A stretch of 64,000 nt of DNA from Lysobacter sp. CFH 32150. GTDB lineage: Bacteria > Pseudomonadota > Gammaproteobacteria > Xanthomonadales > Xanthomonadaceae. Shown in pieces: positions 55,569-64,000 of this stretch. Every line of letters begins with the position of its first letter. Position 1 is the stretch's first letter. The notes beneath the pieces are model-generated. The model had not been told where the DNA came from, ran no database searches, and was given only the letters and a program-made list of their open reading frames with translations. A program made the translations under genes and the position numbers. The stretch covers positions 84,940 through 148,939 of the forward strand of contig NZ_JALDWJ010000007.1 of the NCBI RefSeq assembly GCF_022758295.1, in the 5' to 3' direction.

Positions 55569-56371
55569 AGCCACGCCCCAAGACCCTCGCTCCCCGACTG
55601 CTGACTGAAGAGCGCCGTCGCAAGATCGCCGGATTGGTCACGCAACACGGCCGCGCCACGGTCGAGGAACTGGCCATGCGTTTTGGAGTTTCCACGGTCA
55701 CCATCCGCGGCGATCTGGAAACCCTCGCGCGCAGCGGCGCCCTGGTGCGCTCGCATGGCGGTGCGATACCTGTGGACGTTGTCGGCCCGGTACAGGACGC
55801 GCCCTTGAGCATCAAGGCGGCGCAGCATCAGCCGCAAAAAGTGCGCATCGCCAAGGTGGCCGCCCAGCTGATCCGCAGCGGCGAAACCATCATCCTCGAC
55901 TCCGGCACCACCACCGCCGAAATCGCCAGGCAGATCCTGCGACTCAAGCTGGAGTCGCTGACGGTGATCACCAACGCACTGAACATCGCGCTGGAACTCT
56001 CCGGACCTGCACACATCCGCGTATTGATGCTGGGCGGCCTACTGCGACCGATGTCGTATTCGCTGGTCGGACCGCACGCGGAACAGGCGCTGGCAGGATT
56101 GACCGCGGACAAACTGTTCCTCGGCGTCGATGGCCTCGATCCCGAAGTTGGCGTCACTACACCCGAGCCGCTGGAAGCGGAGTTGAATGCACTCATGATC
56201 CGGGTTTCGCGCGAGGTCATCGCCGTCGCCGACGCCAGCAAGTTCGGACGGCGCAGCCTGTCGGTGATCGCACCGGCGCGCAGCCTGCACCGCCTGATCA
56301 CCGACGGCGCTGCGCCACCGGAGATGCTGGACGCGTTCCGCGCACAAGGCGTGGATGTCATGATCGCCTGA
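55565..56371 (+). CDS. DeoR-family transcriptional regulator (AgaR-like)
   Basis: 268 residues. N-terminal DeoR helix-turn-helix (EERRRKIAGLVTQHGRATVE, MRFGVSTVTIRGDLETLARS, LVRSHGGA) and C-terminal DeoRC sugar-phosphate-sensing domain (ILDSGTTTAEIARQI, LTVITNALNIALEL, LFLGVDGLDPEVGVTTPEPL, VADASKFGR). The GVTTP and ADASKFGR features are shared with AgaR. Probably represses both arms of the cluster, with a sugar phosphate as inducer. ATGA-coupled to the amidohydrolase. Confidence 0.88.
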   Translation: MKPRPKTLAPRLLTEERRRKIAGLVTQHGRATVEELAMRFGVSTVTIRGDLETLARSGALVRSHGGAIPVDVVGPVQDAPLSIKAAQHQPQKVRIAKVAAQLIRSGETIILDSGTTTAEIARQILRLKLESLTVITNALNIALELSGPAHIRVLMLGGLLRPMSYSLVGPHAEQALAGLTADKLFLGVDGLDPEVGVTTPEPLEAELNALMIRVSREVIAVADASKFGRRSLSVIAPARSLHRLITDGAAPPEMLDAFRAQGVDVMIA

Positions 56372-56832
56372 TCCGCAAACAGTTACGCCTTGTGCAAGAC
56401 CGGGCGTGGTTGGGGTTTGCGTCCGGCTGTGCAGACGTACTGGACCGGAACGGAGCGACCGGCCGGGATCGCAAGCGGCAATTGAATCGCCAGCCGAACA
56501 AACGAGTGCAGAGATGGATACCGGACATCTGACGTCCGATGTTGAATGACCGCTTTTGGTATCCCCCATTCGGTCGCGTGAGAGATTTTCGGCTCTTCCA
56601 AGCGATCACGAATGAGCTCACGACGAGGCAGCTCGCACTTACCGCCTGTCGGACGCCCTGGAGGGTGCGGGTCAACATGGCCGCGCAACCAGCACAAGTT
56701 CGTTGTTGATGTAGGTATCGACGGGATTTCGAGGGGCCTGGCATCGATTGACCGGTGCCAGTGGTGGCTGTACTGGTTAGGACACTTGGCCGCAAGGTCA
56801 GGTTATAGGGCCTAGGGGAAGGGGTACCTATC
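56372..56832. other. Intergenic region without recognised gene
   Basis: About 460 bases. No convincing frame on either strand; a 104-codon minus-strand frame (56383-56697) has no recognisable content and irregular codon use. G+C is lower than in the flanks. A short near-palindrome CGGACATCTGACGTCCG is near 56523. The promoter of the following receptor gene must lie here, but I cannot point to it. Confidence 0.5.
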
Positions 56833-58731
56833 ATGACAGGGCCTATCAGGAAGTCAGGGAAGCAATGCTGCGCAATGGTGCTCATGCTGGCCGCGATGTC
56901 GTCGGCGATTGCGCAAGAGCCCCCCACTGACACCCTCGCCGATCTGAGCCTGGAAGAACTCAGCAACATCGAGATCACCTCGGTATCCAAGCGCGCTCAA
57001 CGGCTCTCGGACGCCCCCGCTTCGATCTTCGTGATCACCGCCGAAGACATACGCCGTTCGGGAGCGACCAGTCTTCCCGAAGTATTGCGGCTGGCGCCCA
57101 ACCTCGAAGTCGCTCGCAGCAGCTCCCACGGGTATGCGATCAGTGCGCGCGGCTTCAATAGCTCGGGCAACAAGCTGCAGGTGCTGATGGACGGGCGCAT
57201 TCTGTACACCCCGCTGTTCTCCGGGGTGTTCTGGGACGTCCCCGACGTGATGCTGGAGGATGTCGAACGCATCGAGGTGATCAGCGGCCCTGGTGCGACG
57301 CTGTGGGGAGCCAACGCCGTCAATGGCGTGATCAATGTGATCACTCGACGTTCGTCGGAAACGCAGGGCGGGCTCGCGAGTGTCAATGCCGGGAATCTCG
57401 AGCGTAACTACGCGTTACGATTCGGCGCATCGGGCGGCGCTGCCTCATACCGGATTTACGGCAAATTCTTCGAGCGAGACCCCACATCGCGGGCTAACGG
57501 CGCGACCCAGCACGATGGTTGGGACCGGGGCGAGGTCGGTTTTCGCGCCGACTGGGGCACGCCGGCGACCGGCTTCACCCTGCAGGGCGCTGCGTATCGC
57601 GGCGCGCTGGATACCGCCCTCCCCAACGATTTGCGCACCTTCGGGACCAACCTGCTTGCGCGCTGGACCCACCAGCTCGCGTCCGGCAGCGGCGTCCAGC
57701 TGCAGGCCTATTTCGACCGGAGCGACCGCGATATTCCCGGATCGATCCGTGAGCGGCTCAAAATCTACGACGTCGAGTTCCAACACAACGTCGCCGGGGT
57801 CGAAGGGCACGCCTTGACCTGGGGCATCAGCCATCGCGGCGCCATCGATCATGTGATCAACACGCCCGCAATCGGGTTCCTGCCCGCCGACCGCGATCTG
57901 TATTGGACGAGCGTATTCGCCCAGGACGAAATCGCGCTACGCGGCGAGCAGCTCAAGCTCATCGGCGGCCTTCGGGTAGAACATAACTCCTACACCGGCA
58001 CGGAGGTTCTGCCGACGCTGCGACTGGCCTGGAAACCGAGTCCGTCGCAGCTTGCATGGATGGCACTGACGCGCGCAGTGCGCACGCCATCGCGCGTCGA
58101 TCGCGATTTCTTCGCTTCCGGTGGCGGCATCAAGCTCACGGGCGGACCGGAGTTCCGTTCGGAAGTCGCCAACGTACTTGCGATTGGCTACCGCTCCCAG
58201 CCATCCCCGAAGTTCTCGTATTCGGTCACCGTGTTCCACCACGACTATGACGACCTGCGCAGCGTCGAGCGCCGTCCAACCGGCGATTTCGTCATCGGCA
58301 ACAAGTTGGAAGGCACCGGCACCGGCCTGGAGGCATGGGCCAACGTGCAGGTTACGGAGCACTGGCGCTTGAGCACGGGGGGCACGCTGCTCGACCTGGA
58401 TCTTCGTCTCAAGGCCGACAGCACGGCTCCGGCTGGAGGTCGCACGGCCGGCAACGACCCCGAGCGGCAATGGCTCCTGCGCTCGTCATGGGAGCTGCCG
58501 GGACAGATGGAGCTCGATGCCAGCGTTCGCCATGTCGGTGAGCTGCCGGCCCCACACATCCCGGCCTATACGGCAGTTGACCTGCGCTTCGGCTGGCGAC
58601 CGAACGACCGGCTTGAGCTATCGCTGACTGGGCAGAACATTTTCGACTCCACGCACATCGAGTTCGAAAATCAACGCACCTTCAGCGAAATCGAACGCGC
58701 GTTCCGAGTGGGCATCAAGTGGTCGTTCTAA
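56833..58731 (+). CDS. TonB-dependent receptor
   Basis: 632 residues. Signal peptide (about 12-27), then SLEELSNIEITSVSKRAQRL, plug domain (FVITAEDIRRSGATSLPEVL, VLMDGRILYTPLFSGVFWDV, RIEVISGPGATLWGANAVNG) and a beta-barrel ending RVGIKWSF with terminal Phe. The SLEEL-NIE-TSVSK opening is typical of receptors that precede DUF4154/YfiR and sensor-kinase genes. AAGGGG lies 9 bases before the ATG. The ligand is unknown; iron-responsive control is not evident. First gene of a five-gene signalling run. Confidence 0.92.
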   Translation: MTGPIRKSGKQCCAMVLMLAAMSSAIAQEPPTDTLADLSLEELSNIEITSVSKRAQRLSDAPASIFVITAEDIRRSGATSLPEVLRLAPNLEVARSSSHGYAISARGFNSSGNKLQVLMDGRILYTPLFSGVFWDVPDVMLEDVERIEVISGPGATLWGANAVNGVINVITRRSSETQGGLASVNAGNLERNYALRFGASGGAASYRIYGKFFERDPTSRANGATQHDGWDRGEVGFRADWGTPATGFTLQGAAYRGALDTALPNDLRTFGTNLLARWTHQLASGSGVQLQAYFDRSDRDIPGSIRERLKIYDVEFQHNVAGVEGHALTWGISHRGAIDHVINTPAIGFLPADRDLYWTSVFAQDEIALRGEQLKLIGGLRVEHNSYTGTEVLPTLRLAWKPSPSQLAWMALTRAVRTPSRVDRDFFASGGGIKLTGGPEFRSEVANVLAIGYRSQPSPKFSYSVTVFHHDYDDLRSVERRPTGDFVIGNKLEGTGTGLEAWANVQVTEHWRLSTGGTLLDLDLRLKADSTAPAGGRTAGNDPERQWLLRSSWELPGQMELDASVRHVGELPAPHIPAYTAVDLRFGWRPNDRLELSLTGQNIFDSTHIEFENQRTFSEIERAFRVGIKWSF

Positions 58732-58754
58732 ACAAACTGTTGCAATGTCGATAC

Positions 58755-59315
58755 ATGGCCGAACGCCTGCTCGGCGCGTTGGCATTCGTGCTGCTCCTCA
58801 CCTTCACGTGCCTTGGCGCTGTCCCGGCCAGCACGCAGGCACAGGCGCCCGAGTATCGGGTGAAAGCAGCGTTCGTCTACAAGTTCAGCGACTACGTCGA
58901 ATGGCCCTCGGAGGCATTCGCCAATCCGAACAGTCCGCTGGTGATCGGCGTTGTCGGTGCCGACACGCTGGCCGACGAATTGGCGCGGATCGCCAGCGGC
59001 CGGACAGTCGGCGGTCGACCGGTGGCGGTAAGGAAACTGAGGTACGGCGAGCCGCTGTCCGGCCTGCATGTGATTTTCCTCGGGCAGTCGACCAGCAAAC
59101 AACTCACCGCCGCACTTGTGGCAAGCAAAGGGCATACCGCGCTGACGGTAACGGAATCGGCGGACGGGATCAGGCTCGGCAGCATGATCAATTTCGTCGT
59201 TGAGTCGGACAAAGTCCGCTTCGACGTCGCGCTCGCCTCAGCCGAGGCAAGCCGGTTGAAGATCAGCTCGCGACTACTTGCTGTCGCTCGCAATGTCGTG
59301 GCATCGCCGCCATGA
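58755..59315 (+). CDS. YfiR-family (DUF4154) periplasmic protein
   Basis: 186 residues from ATG 58755; an earlier in-frame start at 58719 would overlap the receptor gene. Signal peptide (about 1-28), then the family opening YRVKAAFVYKFSDYVEWPSE, VIGVVGADTLADELARIA, HVIFLGQSTSKQL and IRLGSMINFVVESDKVRFDV. In Pseudomonas YfiR binds and restrains the CHASE8-containing diguanylate cyclase YfiN. Here the next gene (4-base overlap) encodes a CHASE8-like sensor kinase, so YfiR would be its periplasmic partner. Confidence 0.9.
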   Translation: MAERLLGALAFVLLLTFTCLGAVPASTQAQAPEYRVKAAFVYKFSDYVEWPSEAFANPNSPLVIGVVGADTLADELARIASGRTVGGRPVAVRKLRYGEPLSGLHVIFLGQSTSKQLTAALVASKGHTALTVTESADGIRLGSMINFVVESDKVRFDVALASAEASRLKISSRLLAVARNVVASPP

Positions 59316-60799
59316 GCCTCGAATTTTCCCGCTCGCTGCGTCTCAAATTGATCGGCGTCATCCTGCTGACGACGCTGGCGGCGCTCATCGTCGCTCTCGT
59401 CGCGATCATCGCTTACGACCTTCGCACCTATCACCGGAACTGGATCGCCGACGTGACCACGCAAGCCGAGCTGCTCGGCCGTACTTCAGCGTCGGCCATC
59501 GCCTTCGATGACCCGCAGGTCGCCAAGGAGAATCTCGAACTGCTGCGCCTTCGCCCTCGGGTGCAAGCTGCGGCGATCTATACCGCGCGTGGTGCGCTGT
59601 TTGCCAATTACGTCAAACCGGGCACCAGCCCGGAGTTCCCCAAGGTGCCGGAGGCCGACGGCATGCGCGTCGATGGCCGGTCACTAGTCCTATACAGGCG
59701 CATCGTCAGCGACAAGGAGATTCTGGGCACGGTCTATCTCCGAACCGAATACGAAATGCTCACTCGCATCCGCGACTATGTCGGCATTGCCGTAGCCGTC
59801 GTGATCATCGCGATGCTGGTGGCCCTGTTCATGTCGACGCACCTGCAGCGGATCATAACGAATCCCATTTTGACGATCGCCAGGATCGCGCGCGAAGTCG
59901 TGGAGCAGAGGGACTATTCGCGCCGTGCGAAAAAGATGAGCGAAGATGAAGTCGGCGTTCTGGTCGACTCCTTCAACGACATGCTGGCCGAGATCGAGCA
60001 CCGCACCGGCGAATTGGAGGTTTCGAACACCGAGATTCTTCGGCTCAATGCTGACCTGGAGGATCGGGTACGCGACCGCACCGCACAACTCGAAGCTGCC
60101 AATCGTGAACTCGAAGCATTTTCTTTCTCGGTGTCGCACGACTTGCGCGCGCCGCTGCGACACATCGACGGCTACGCCCACATGCTGAAGGAAGATGCCG
60201 GCGACCAGCTCGACGACGACATGCGCCGCTACCTCGATACCATCGGCGAAAGTGCACGGCGGATGGGCATGCTGATCGACGACTTGCTGGCATTCTCGCG
60301 CCTTGGTCGCAATCCGGTAACGCGGGTGCCGGTCGACATGAACGCGCTGGCCGACCGGGCGCTCCGGGATGCCGGTGGTAGTCAACCGGGCACTGCGCAG
60401 GTATCGCTGGGGCCATTGCCTCCGGTGTACGCGGACCCGATGCTGCTGCACCAGGTGTGGGTGAACCTGCTGTCGAATGCGCTCAAGTACAGCGCAACCC
60501 GCGGCGCCAACGCGCGGGTCGAAGTCAGCGGCGAGTCCGACGATACGGTGAATCGCTACATCGTCCGCGACAACGGCGTCGGCTTCGACATGCGCTATGC
60601 CGACAAGTTGTTCGGCGTATTCCAGCGCCTGCATTCGCAGGACGAGTTCGAGGGCACTGGAGTGGGTCTGGCCATCGTGCAGCGGATCGTGAACCGCCAC
60701 GGCGGTCGCGTCTGGGCCGAGGCCAAGCCGGACCATGGCGCCACCTTCACGATCGAACTGCCAAATATCGACGCCAATGCCACGGAGGCGACCGCATGA
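59312..60799 (+). CDS. CHASE8-like/HAMP sensor histidine kinase
   Basis: 495 residues. Two membrane helices (about 13-33 and 152-175) enclose a periplasmic domain with AELLGRTSASAIAFDDPQVA and VQAAAIYTARGALFANYV, the CHASE8 pattern. HAMP (about 176-230), a coiled coil, HisKA with His276 in SVSHDLRAPLRHIDGYAHML, and HATPase_c (NLLSNALKYS, DNGVGFD, GTGVGLAIVQRIV). The DLRAPLRHIDG type is shared with bacteriophytochrome-like kinases that act on single-domain regulators; such a regulator follows with a 4-base overlap. Confidence 0.92.
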   Translation: MSLEFSRSLRLKLIGVILLTTLAALIVALVAIIAYDLRTYHRNWIADVTTQAELLGRTSASAIAFDDPQVAKENLELLRLRPRVQAAAIYTARGALFANYVKPGTSPEFPKVPEADGMRVDGRSLVLYRRIVSDKEILGTVYLRTEYEMLTRIRDYVGIAVAVVIIAMLVALFMSTHLQRIITNPILTIARIAREVVEQRDYSRRAKKMSEDEVGVLVDSFNDMLAEIEHRTGELEVSNTEILRLNADLEDRVRDRTAQLEAANRELEAFSFSVSHDLRAPLRHIDGYAHMLKEDAGDQLDDDMRRYLDTIGESARRMGMLIDDLLAFSRLGRNPVTRVPVDMNALADRALRDAGGSQPGTAQVSLGPLPPVYADPMLLHQVWVNLLSNALKYSATRGANARVEVSGESDDTVNRYIVRDNGVGFDMRYADKLFGVFQRLHSQDEFEGTGVGLAIVQRIVNRHGGRVWAEAKPDHGATFTIELPNIDANATEATA

Positions 60800-61233
60800 A
60801 CTACCAACAAGTCGACATCCTCCTCGCCGAGGATTCCAAGGCGGACGCGGAAATGACCCTGCGCACACTCAAGCGCCGCGGCATTGCCAACAACATCGAA
60901 TGGGTGCGCAACGGCGTCGAGGCGCTGGACTACCTGCATTGCGAAGGCCGCTATGCGGATCGCCCCAACGGCTATCCGAAACTGGTGCTGCTGGACCTGA
61001 AGATGCCAAAGATGGACGGTCTGCAGGTGTTGAAACAGATGAAGGCCGATCCGCGCACCAAGGCCATCCCGGTGGTGATGATGACCTCGTCGCGCGAAGA
61101 GGGTGATCTGATCACCAGTTACGAGCTGGGCGTGAACAGTTACGTCGTGAAGCCGGTGGACTTCACCGAGTTCGCCGAAACCGTAGCCCAGGTCGGCATG
61201 TACTGGATGATCGCCAACGAGGCGCCAGACTAG
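60796..61233 (+). CDS. Single-domain response regulator (Rcp1-like)
   Basis: 145 residues from ATG 60796, overlapping the kinase stop. A receiver only: ILLAEDSKADAEMTLRTLKR, phospho-acceptor Asp in LVLLDLKMPKMDG, TSSREEGD and SYVVKPVDF. The DSKADAEMTLRTL start is typical of phytochrome-type regulators (Rcp1). It is the expected phospho-target of the kinase before it and may pass the signal to the REC-EAL protein after it (1-base gap). Confidence 0.94.
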   Translation: MNYQQVDILLAEDSKADAEMTLRTLKRRGIANNIEWVRNGVEALDYLHCEGRYADRPNGYPKLVLLDLKMPKMDGLQVLKQMKADPRTKAIPVVMMTSSREEGDLITSYELGVNSYVVKPVDFTEFAETVAQVGMYWMIANEAPD

Positions 61234-61234
61234 C

Positions 61235-63826
61235 GTGGACGCGGTAGTGCCGCTGAAGGTATTGCTGGTCGAAGATTCATCGGCCGATGCCGAACTCATC
61301 CTGCGCGCGCTGCGCGAACTCGCGCGACCCATCGAGCACAAACGCGTCGCCAACAAGGCTGCGTTGGAAACCGCGCTCGCGGAGTTCGGTCCGGATGTCG
61401 TCCTAAGTGATTTCTCCATGCCCGGATTCGGCGGTAGCGACGCGCTGCAGATCTCGCAGCAACACGCGCCCGAGATCCCCTTCCTGTTCGTGTCCGGGAC
61501 CATCGGCGAAGAATGCGCGATCGATGCGCTGCAGCGCGGTGCGGCCGACTACGTACTGAAGGACAACCTGCGCCGCCTGCCGTCGGCGGTGGATCGCGCC
61601 ATGCGCAGCGCCCACGAGCGCGCCGTGCGCGAACGCATCGAGCTTGCACTGCGCGACAGCGAGGAGCGCTTCCGCACCATCGTTGAAAGCAGTCAGGACT
61701 GGATCTGGGAGTGCGACCGTGACACCCGCATCGTTTACAGCAACGGCGCGATCGCGAACATCCTGGGGTACCGACCCCAGGAGCTGATCGGCCGCTGCGC
61801 GTCCGAACTGTTGGTGCCCGATGACCGGCTGGAGGTACAACGGCGCGTCCCCACATTGGCTGCCGAGGACCGCGGCTGGCGCCATTGGCGACTGCGCTGG
61901 CGTCATCGCGATGGCAGCGTGCGGGTCCTGGAAAGCACCGCCACGCCGAGGCACGACGAAGGCGGCAAGCTCATCGGTTTTCGCGGCGTCGATCAGGACG
62001 TCACCGAGCGCCTGCAGCAGGAGATCCGCATCCGCCACCTGGTCCGGATCCATGGCGTGCTCAGCTCGCTGGGCAAGGTCGTCCTGCGGGCGAAGAGCCG
62101 CGACGTGCTGTTGCACCAAGTGTGCACCGTGGCCGTGGAAAAGGGCGGCTTCAAGGCGGCCTCGATCGCGGAGGTCAGGGACGGCGCGCTGGTGGTGGTC
62201 AGCGCCTATGGCGATGCAGGCGTGCTCGAGCTGATCGACCAGTACAGCGGCGCGTCCCTCGACAGCGACGACATCACGTCCTCGCCCGGCGCGCGTGCCC
62301 TGCGGCAAGACGGTAAAGTGATTCTGCGGAACTTCGCTCACGCCGACTTCCTGTCGGAGCAGGCACTGGCGGACGCACGACGTGTGGGAATCGCGGCCAA
62401 GGCCGCGCTGCCGATTGGCAATCCGGCCTGGGGCGTGCTGAGCCTGTTCGCGGGGGAAGTGCAGGAATTCGATGAAGAAGAGATCGCCTTGCTCGACAGG
62501 CTGGCCAACGAAATCGACTACGCCGTCGACTTCATCGCCAAGAGCGAACGGCTCGAATACCTGGCTTATCACAATCCGGTGACCGGTCTGCCCAACAGAA
62601 CGGCCTTCCGCGAAAGATTGCTGCCGATGTTGAGAATGGGCCCAGTCGTGGTGGCGGTAATCGATCTTCAACGGTTCGCCTACATCAACGACTCGCGGGG
62701 ACGGGCGTTCGGCGATGCGCTGCTGCGAGAGTTCGGCCTGCGCCTGGAGGAACTGGCCGAGAACGCATTCGTAGGACATCTGGAGGCCGACGCGTTCGTG
62801 CTCGCCTATCCCGCCGAAGCCGACCTGGAAATCGAAAGCCAGCGACTCGATGCGCGCGTGCACGAAGCCGAACAGCGCGCCTACATCGTCCGGGGCGAGG
62901 AAGTCTATGTCACGGTGTGCAGCGGCGTCACCATAGGGCCGCTGCACGGCGACGACGGCGAAGTCCTGGAACGCAACGCGATGGCTGCGCTTGCGGAAGC
63001 CGGGAAGCGCCACGCACGCACCCATACGTTCGGCGAGCACCTGCGTGGGCTCTCTGCGCGGCGGTTGGAGTTGGAGCACGACCTGCGCCGGGCGATCGAT
63101 CAGCAGGAATTCGAGTTGCACTATCAGCCCAAGTTCGAAACCCTCAGCCGGCGCATGGTCGGCGCCGAGGCGCTGCTACGCTGGCGGCATCCGCGCACCG
63201 GCCTGGTATCGCCGGACGTATTCATACCGGTTCTAGAGGAAACCGGCCTGATCGTGCCGGTGGGGCGCTGGGTGATAGGGCAAGCCCTGGAGACGGCCTT
63301 GCGCTGGCGCCAGGAATACCATCCGAGCTTGCGCATCGCGGTCAACGTGTCCGCACGCGAACTGCGGCACACCGACTTCCTCCATTACTGCCGCACGCTG
63401 CTGGAACCGCACCTCGTCGATCAGCCGATCGACATCGAGTTGACTGAGAGCCAGCTGATGGATGACGTCGAGCACTGCATGCACCTGCTCGAAGGCCTCC
63501 GCGACCTCGGTTGCCGCGTGGCGATCGACGACTTCGGCACTGGCTACTCGTCGCTCAACTACCTGGCTCGACTGCCAGTGGACGATCTCAAGATCGACAA
63601 GTCGTTCATCGCGCTGCTGACGCAGAGCCCGGAAACGATGGGCCTGGTCACCAACATCATTACGCTGGCCCATTCGCTGTCGTTGACCGTGATCGCCGAA
63701 GGCGTGGAAGAGGAGGAGCAGGCGAAGCTGCTTCGACTGCTGCGCTGCGACACGCTGCAAGGCTATCTGCTGGGTCGCCCGCTGCCAGCGGATCAGTTCG
63801 AAGAACAGTTGCTCGCCGTCGCCTGA
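61235..63826 (+). CDS. REC-PAS-GAF-GGDEF(degenerate)-EAL c-di-GMP phosphodiesterase
   Basis: 863 residues from a GTG. Receiver (VLLVEDSSADAELILRAL, Asp in VVLSDFSMPGFGG), PAS (DSEERFRTIVESSQDWIWEC), GAF (about 275-430), GGDEF-like domain with the signature degraded to LEADAF, and EAL (about 610-863). The EAL catalytic set is intact: AEALLRWRHP, NVSAREL, IELTESQLMDD, IDDFGTGYSSLNYLARLPVD, LKIDKSF and AEGVEEEEQ. It should hydrolyse c-di-GMP to pGpG, with the GGDEF part perhaps binding GTP. Last gene of the signalling run. Confidence 0.92.
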   Translation: MDAVVPLKVLLVEDSSADAELILRALRELARPIEHKRVANKAALETALAEFGPDVVLSDFSMPGFGGSDALQISQQHAPEIPFLFVSGTIGEECAIDALQRGAADYVLKDNLRRLPSAVDRAMRSAHERAVRERIELALRDSEERFRTIVESSQDWIWECDRDTRIVYSNGAIANILGYRPQELIGRCASELLVPDDRLEVQRRVPTLAAEDRGWRHWRLRWRHRDGSVRVLESTATPRHDEGGKLIGFRGVDQDVTERLQQEIRIRHLVRIHGVLSSLGKVVLRAKSRDVLLHQVCTVAVEKGGFKAASIAEVRDGALVVVSAYGDAGVLELIDQYSGASLDSDDITSSPGARALRQDGKVILRNFAHADFLSEQALADARRVGIAAKAALPIGNPAWGVLSLFAGEVQEFDEEEIALLDRLANEIDYAVDFIAKSERLEYLAYHNPVTGLPNRTAFRERLLPMLRMGPVVVAVIDLQRFAYINDSRGRAFGDALLREFGLRLEELAENAFVGHLEADAFVLAYPAEADLEIESQRLDARVHEAEQRAYIVRGEEVYVTVCSGVTIGPLHGDDGEVLERNAMAALAEAGKRHARTHTFGEHLRGLSARRLELEHDLRRAIDQQEFELHYQPKFETLSRRMVGAEALLRWRHPRTGLVSPDVFIPVLEETGLIVPVGRWVIGQALETALRWRQEYHPSLRIAVNVSARELRHTDFLHYCRTLLEPHLVDQPIDIELTESQLMDDVEHCMHLLEGLRDLGCRVAIDDFGTGYSSLNYLARLPVDDLKIDKSFIALLTQSPETMGLVTNIITLAHSLSLTVIAEGVEEEEQAKLLRLLRCDTLQGYLLGRPLPADQFEEQLLAVA

Positions 63827-63899
63827 TACACACAGCCCTGTCCTTGGCAGCCCGTCCATGATGCGACGGCGACCCTACCAAAAAACCAGGATCGCGCCC

Positions 63900-64000
<101 letters not shown>

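Noticed and set aside
56383..56697. 104-codon minus-strand frame between the DeoR gene and the TonB receptor
   Set aside because: No ribosome-binding site, no recognisable domain and composition unlike the neighbouring genes.

Overview
The window is a high-GC (roughly two-thirds G+C), gene-dense chromosomal segment from a gammaproteobacterium, most likely of the Xanthomonadales (Lysobacteraceae/Xanthomonadaceae or Rhodanobacteraceae side). The evidence is gene content and order: groES-groEL followed by an XRE regulator, cutA, dsbD, aroQ, accBC, prmA, a DUF3426 protein, fis, purH and purD. There is also an MFS-acyltransferase fusion, a full minor type IV pilin operon and a TIGR03118-type remnant. 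No phage, transposase, integrase or CRISPR array was seen; the window reads as core chromosome with a few accessory modules.

Layout. 1-4.0 kb (minus): ECF sigma factor, zinc-finger anti-sigma factor, subtilisin-like protease, TorF-type outer-membrane protein and a Tat-exported amine oxidase, with the first three genes overlapping at ATGA. 4.2-4.6 kb: a frameshifted remnant. 4.8-7.2 kb: groEL/groES and a possible small RNA. 7.2-24 kb: housekeeping genes for thiol transfer to the periplasm (CutA, a DsbD with a duplicated N-terminal domain, TlpA), shikimate, fatty-acid and purine synthesis, lipid recycling, AmpE and NudC. 24-25.6 kb: erpA, bactofilin and a coiled-coil membrane protein. 26-31 kb: a REC/degenerate GGDEF/degenerate EAL protein one base upstream of a hybrid histidine kinase. 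31-32.5 kb: bacterioferritin, Bfd under a Fur box, rppH and tRNA-Met. 32.6-39 kb: fimT-pilV-pilW-pilX-pilY1-pilE, with overlapping stops and starts through most of its length. 39-46.6 kb: queD, a phasin behind a perfect palindrome, an RND efflux pump, bioD, free-methionine sulfoxide reductase and a TfoX C-terminal domain protein. 46.6-48.9 kb: cobalamin riboswitch and btuB.

48.9-56.4 kb is the most distinctive accessory region. It is a divergent cluster that I interpret as N-acetylgalactosamine catabolism: a Tat-exported GH109 enzyme, two PfkB-family kinases, an AgaS-type deaminase/isomerase, a DhnA-type class I aldolase, an amidohydrolase of unknown role and a DeoR-family repressor. Repeated GAAA/TTTC motifs lie between the two divergent arms. 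No deacetylase and no dedicated transporter were found in the cluster.

56.8-63.8 kb is a signalling module: TonB-dependent receptor, YfiR-like periplasmic protein, CHASE8-like sensor histidine kinase, single-domain response regulator and a REC-PAS-GAF-GGDEF-EAL protein whose EAL site is intact and whose GGDEF site is degenerate. The last 100 bases hold the 3' end of glmS. Coordinates use start codons I chose from overlaps, ribosome-binding sites and family N-termini; doubtful starts are flagged in the entries.
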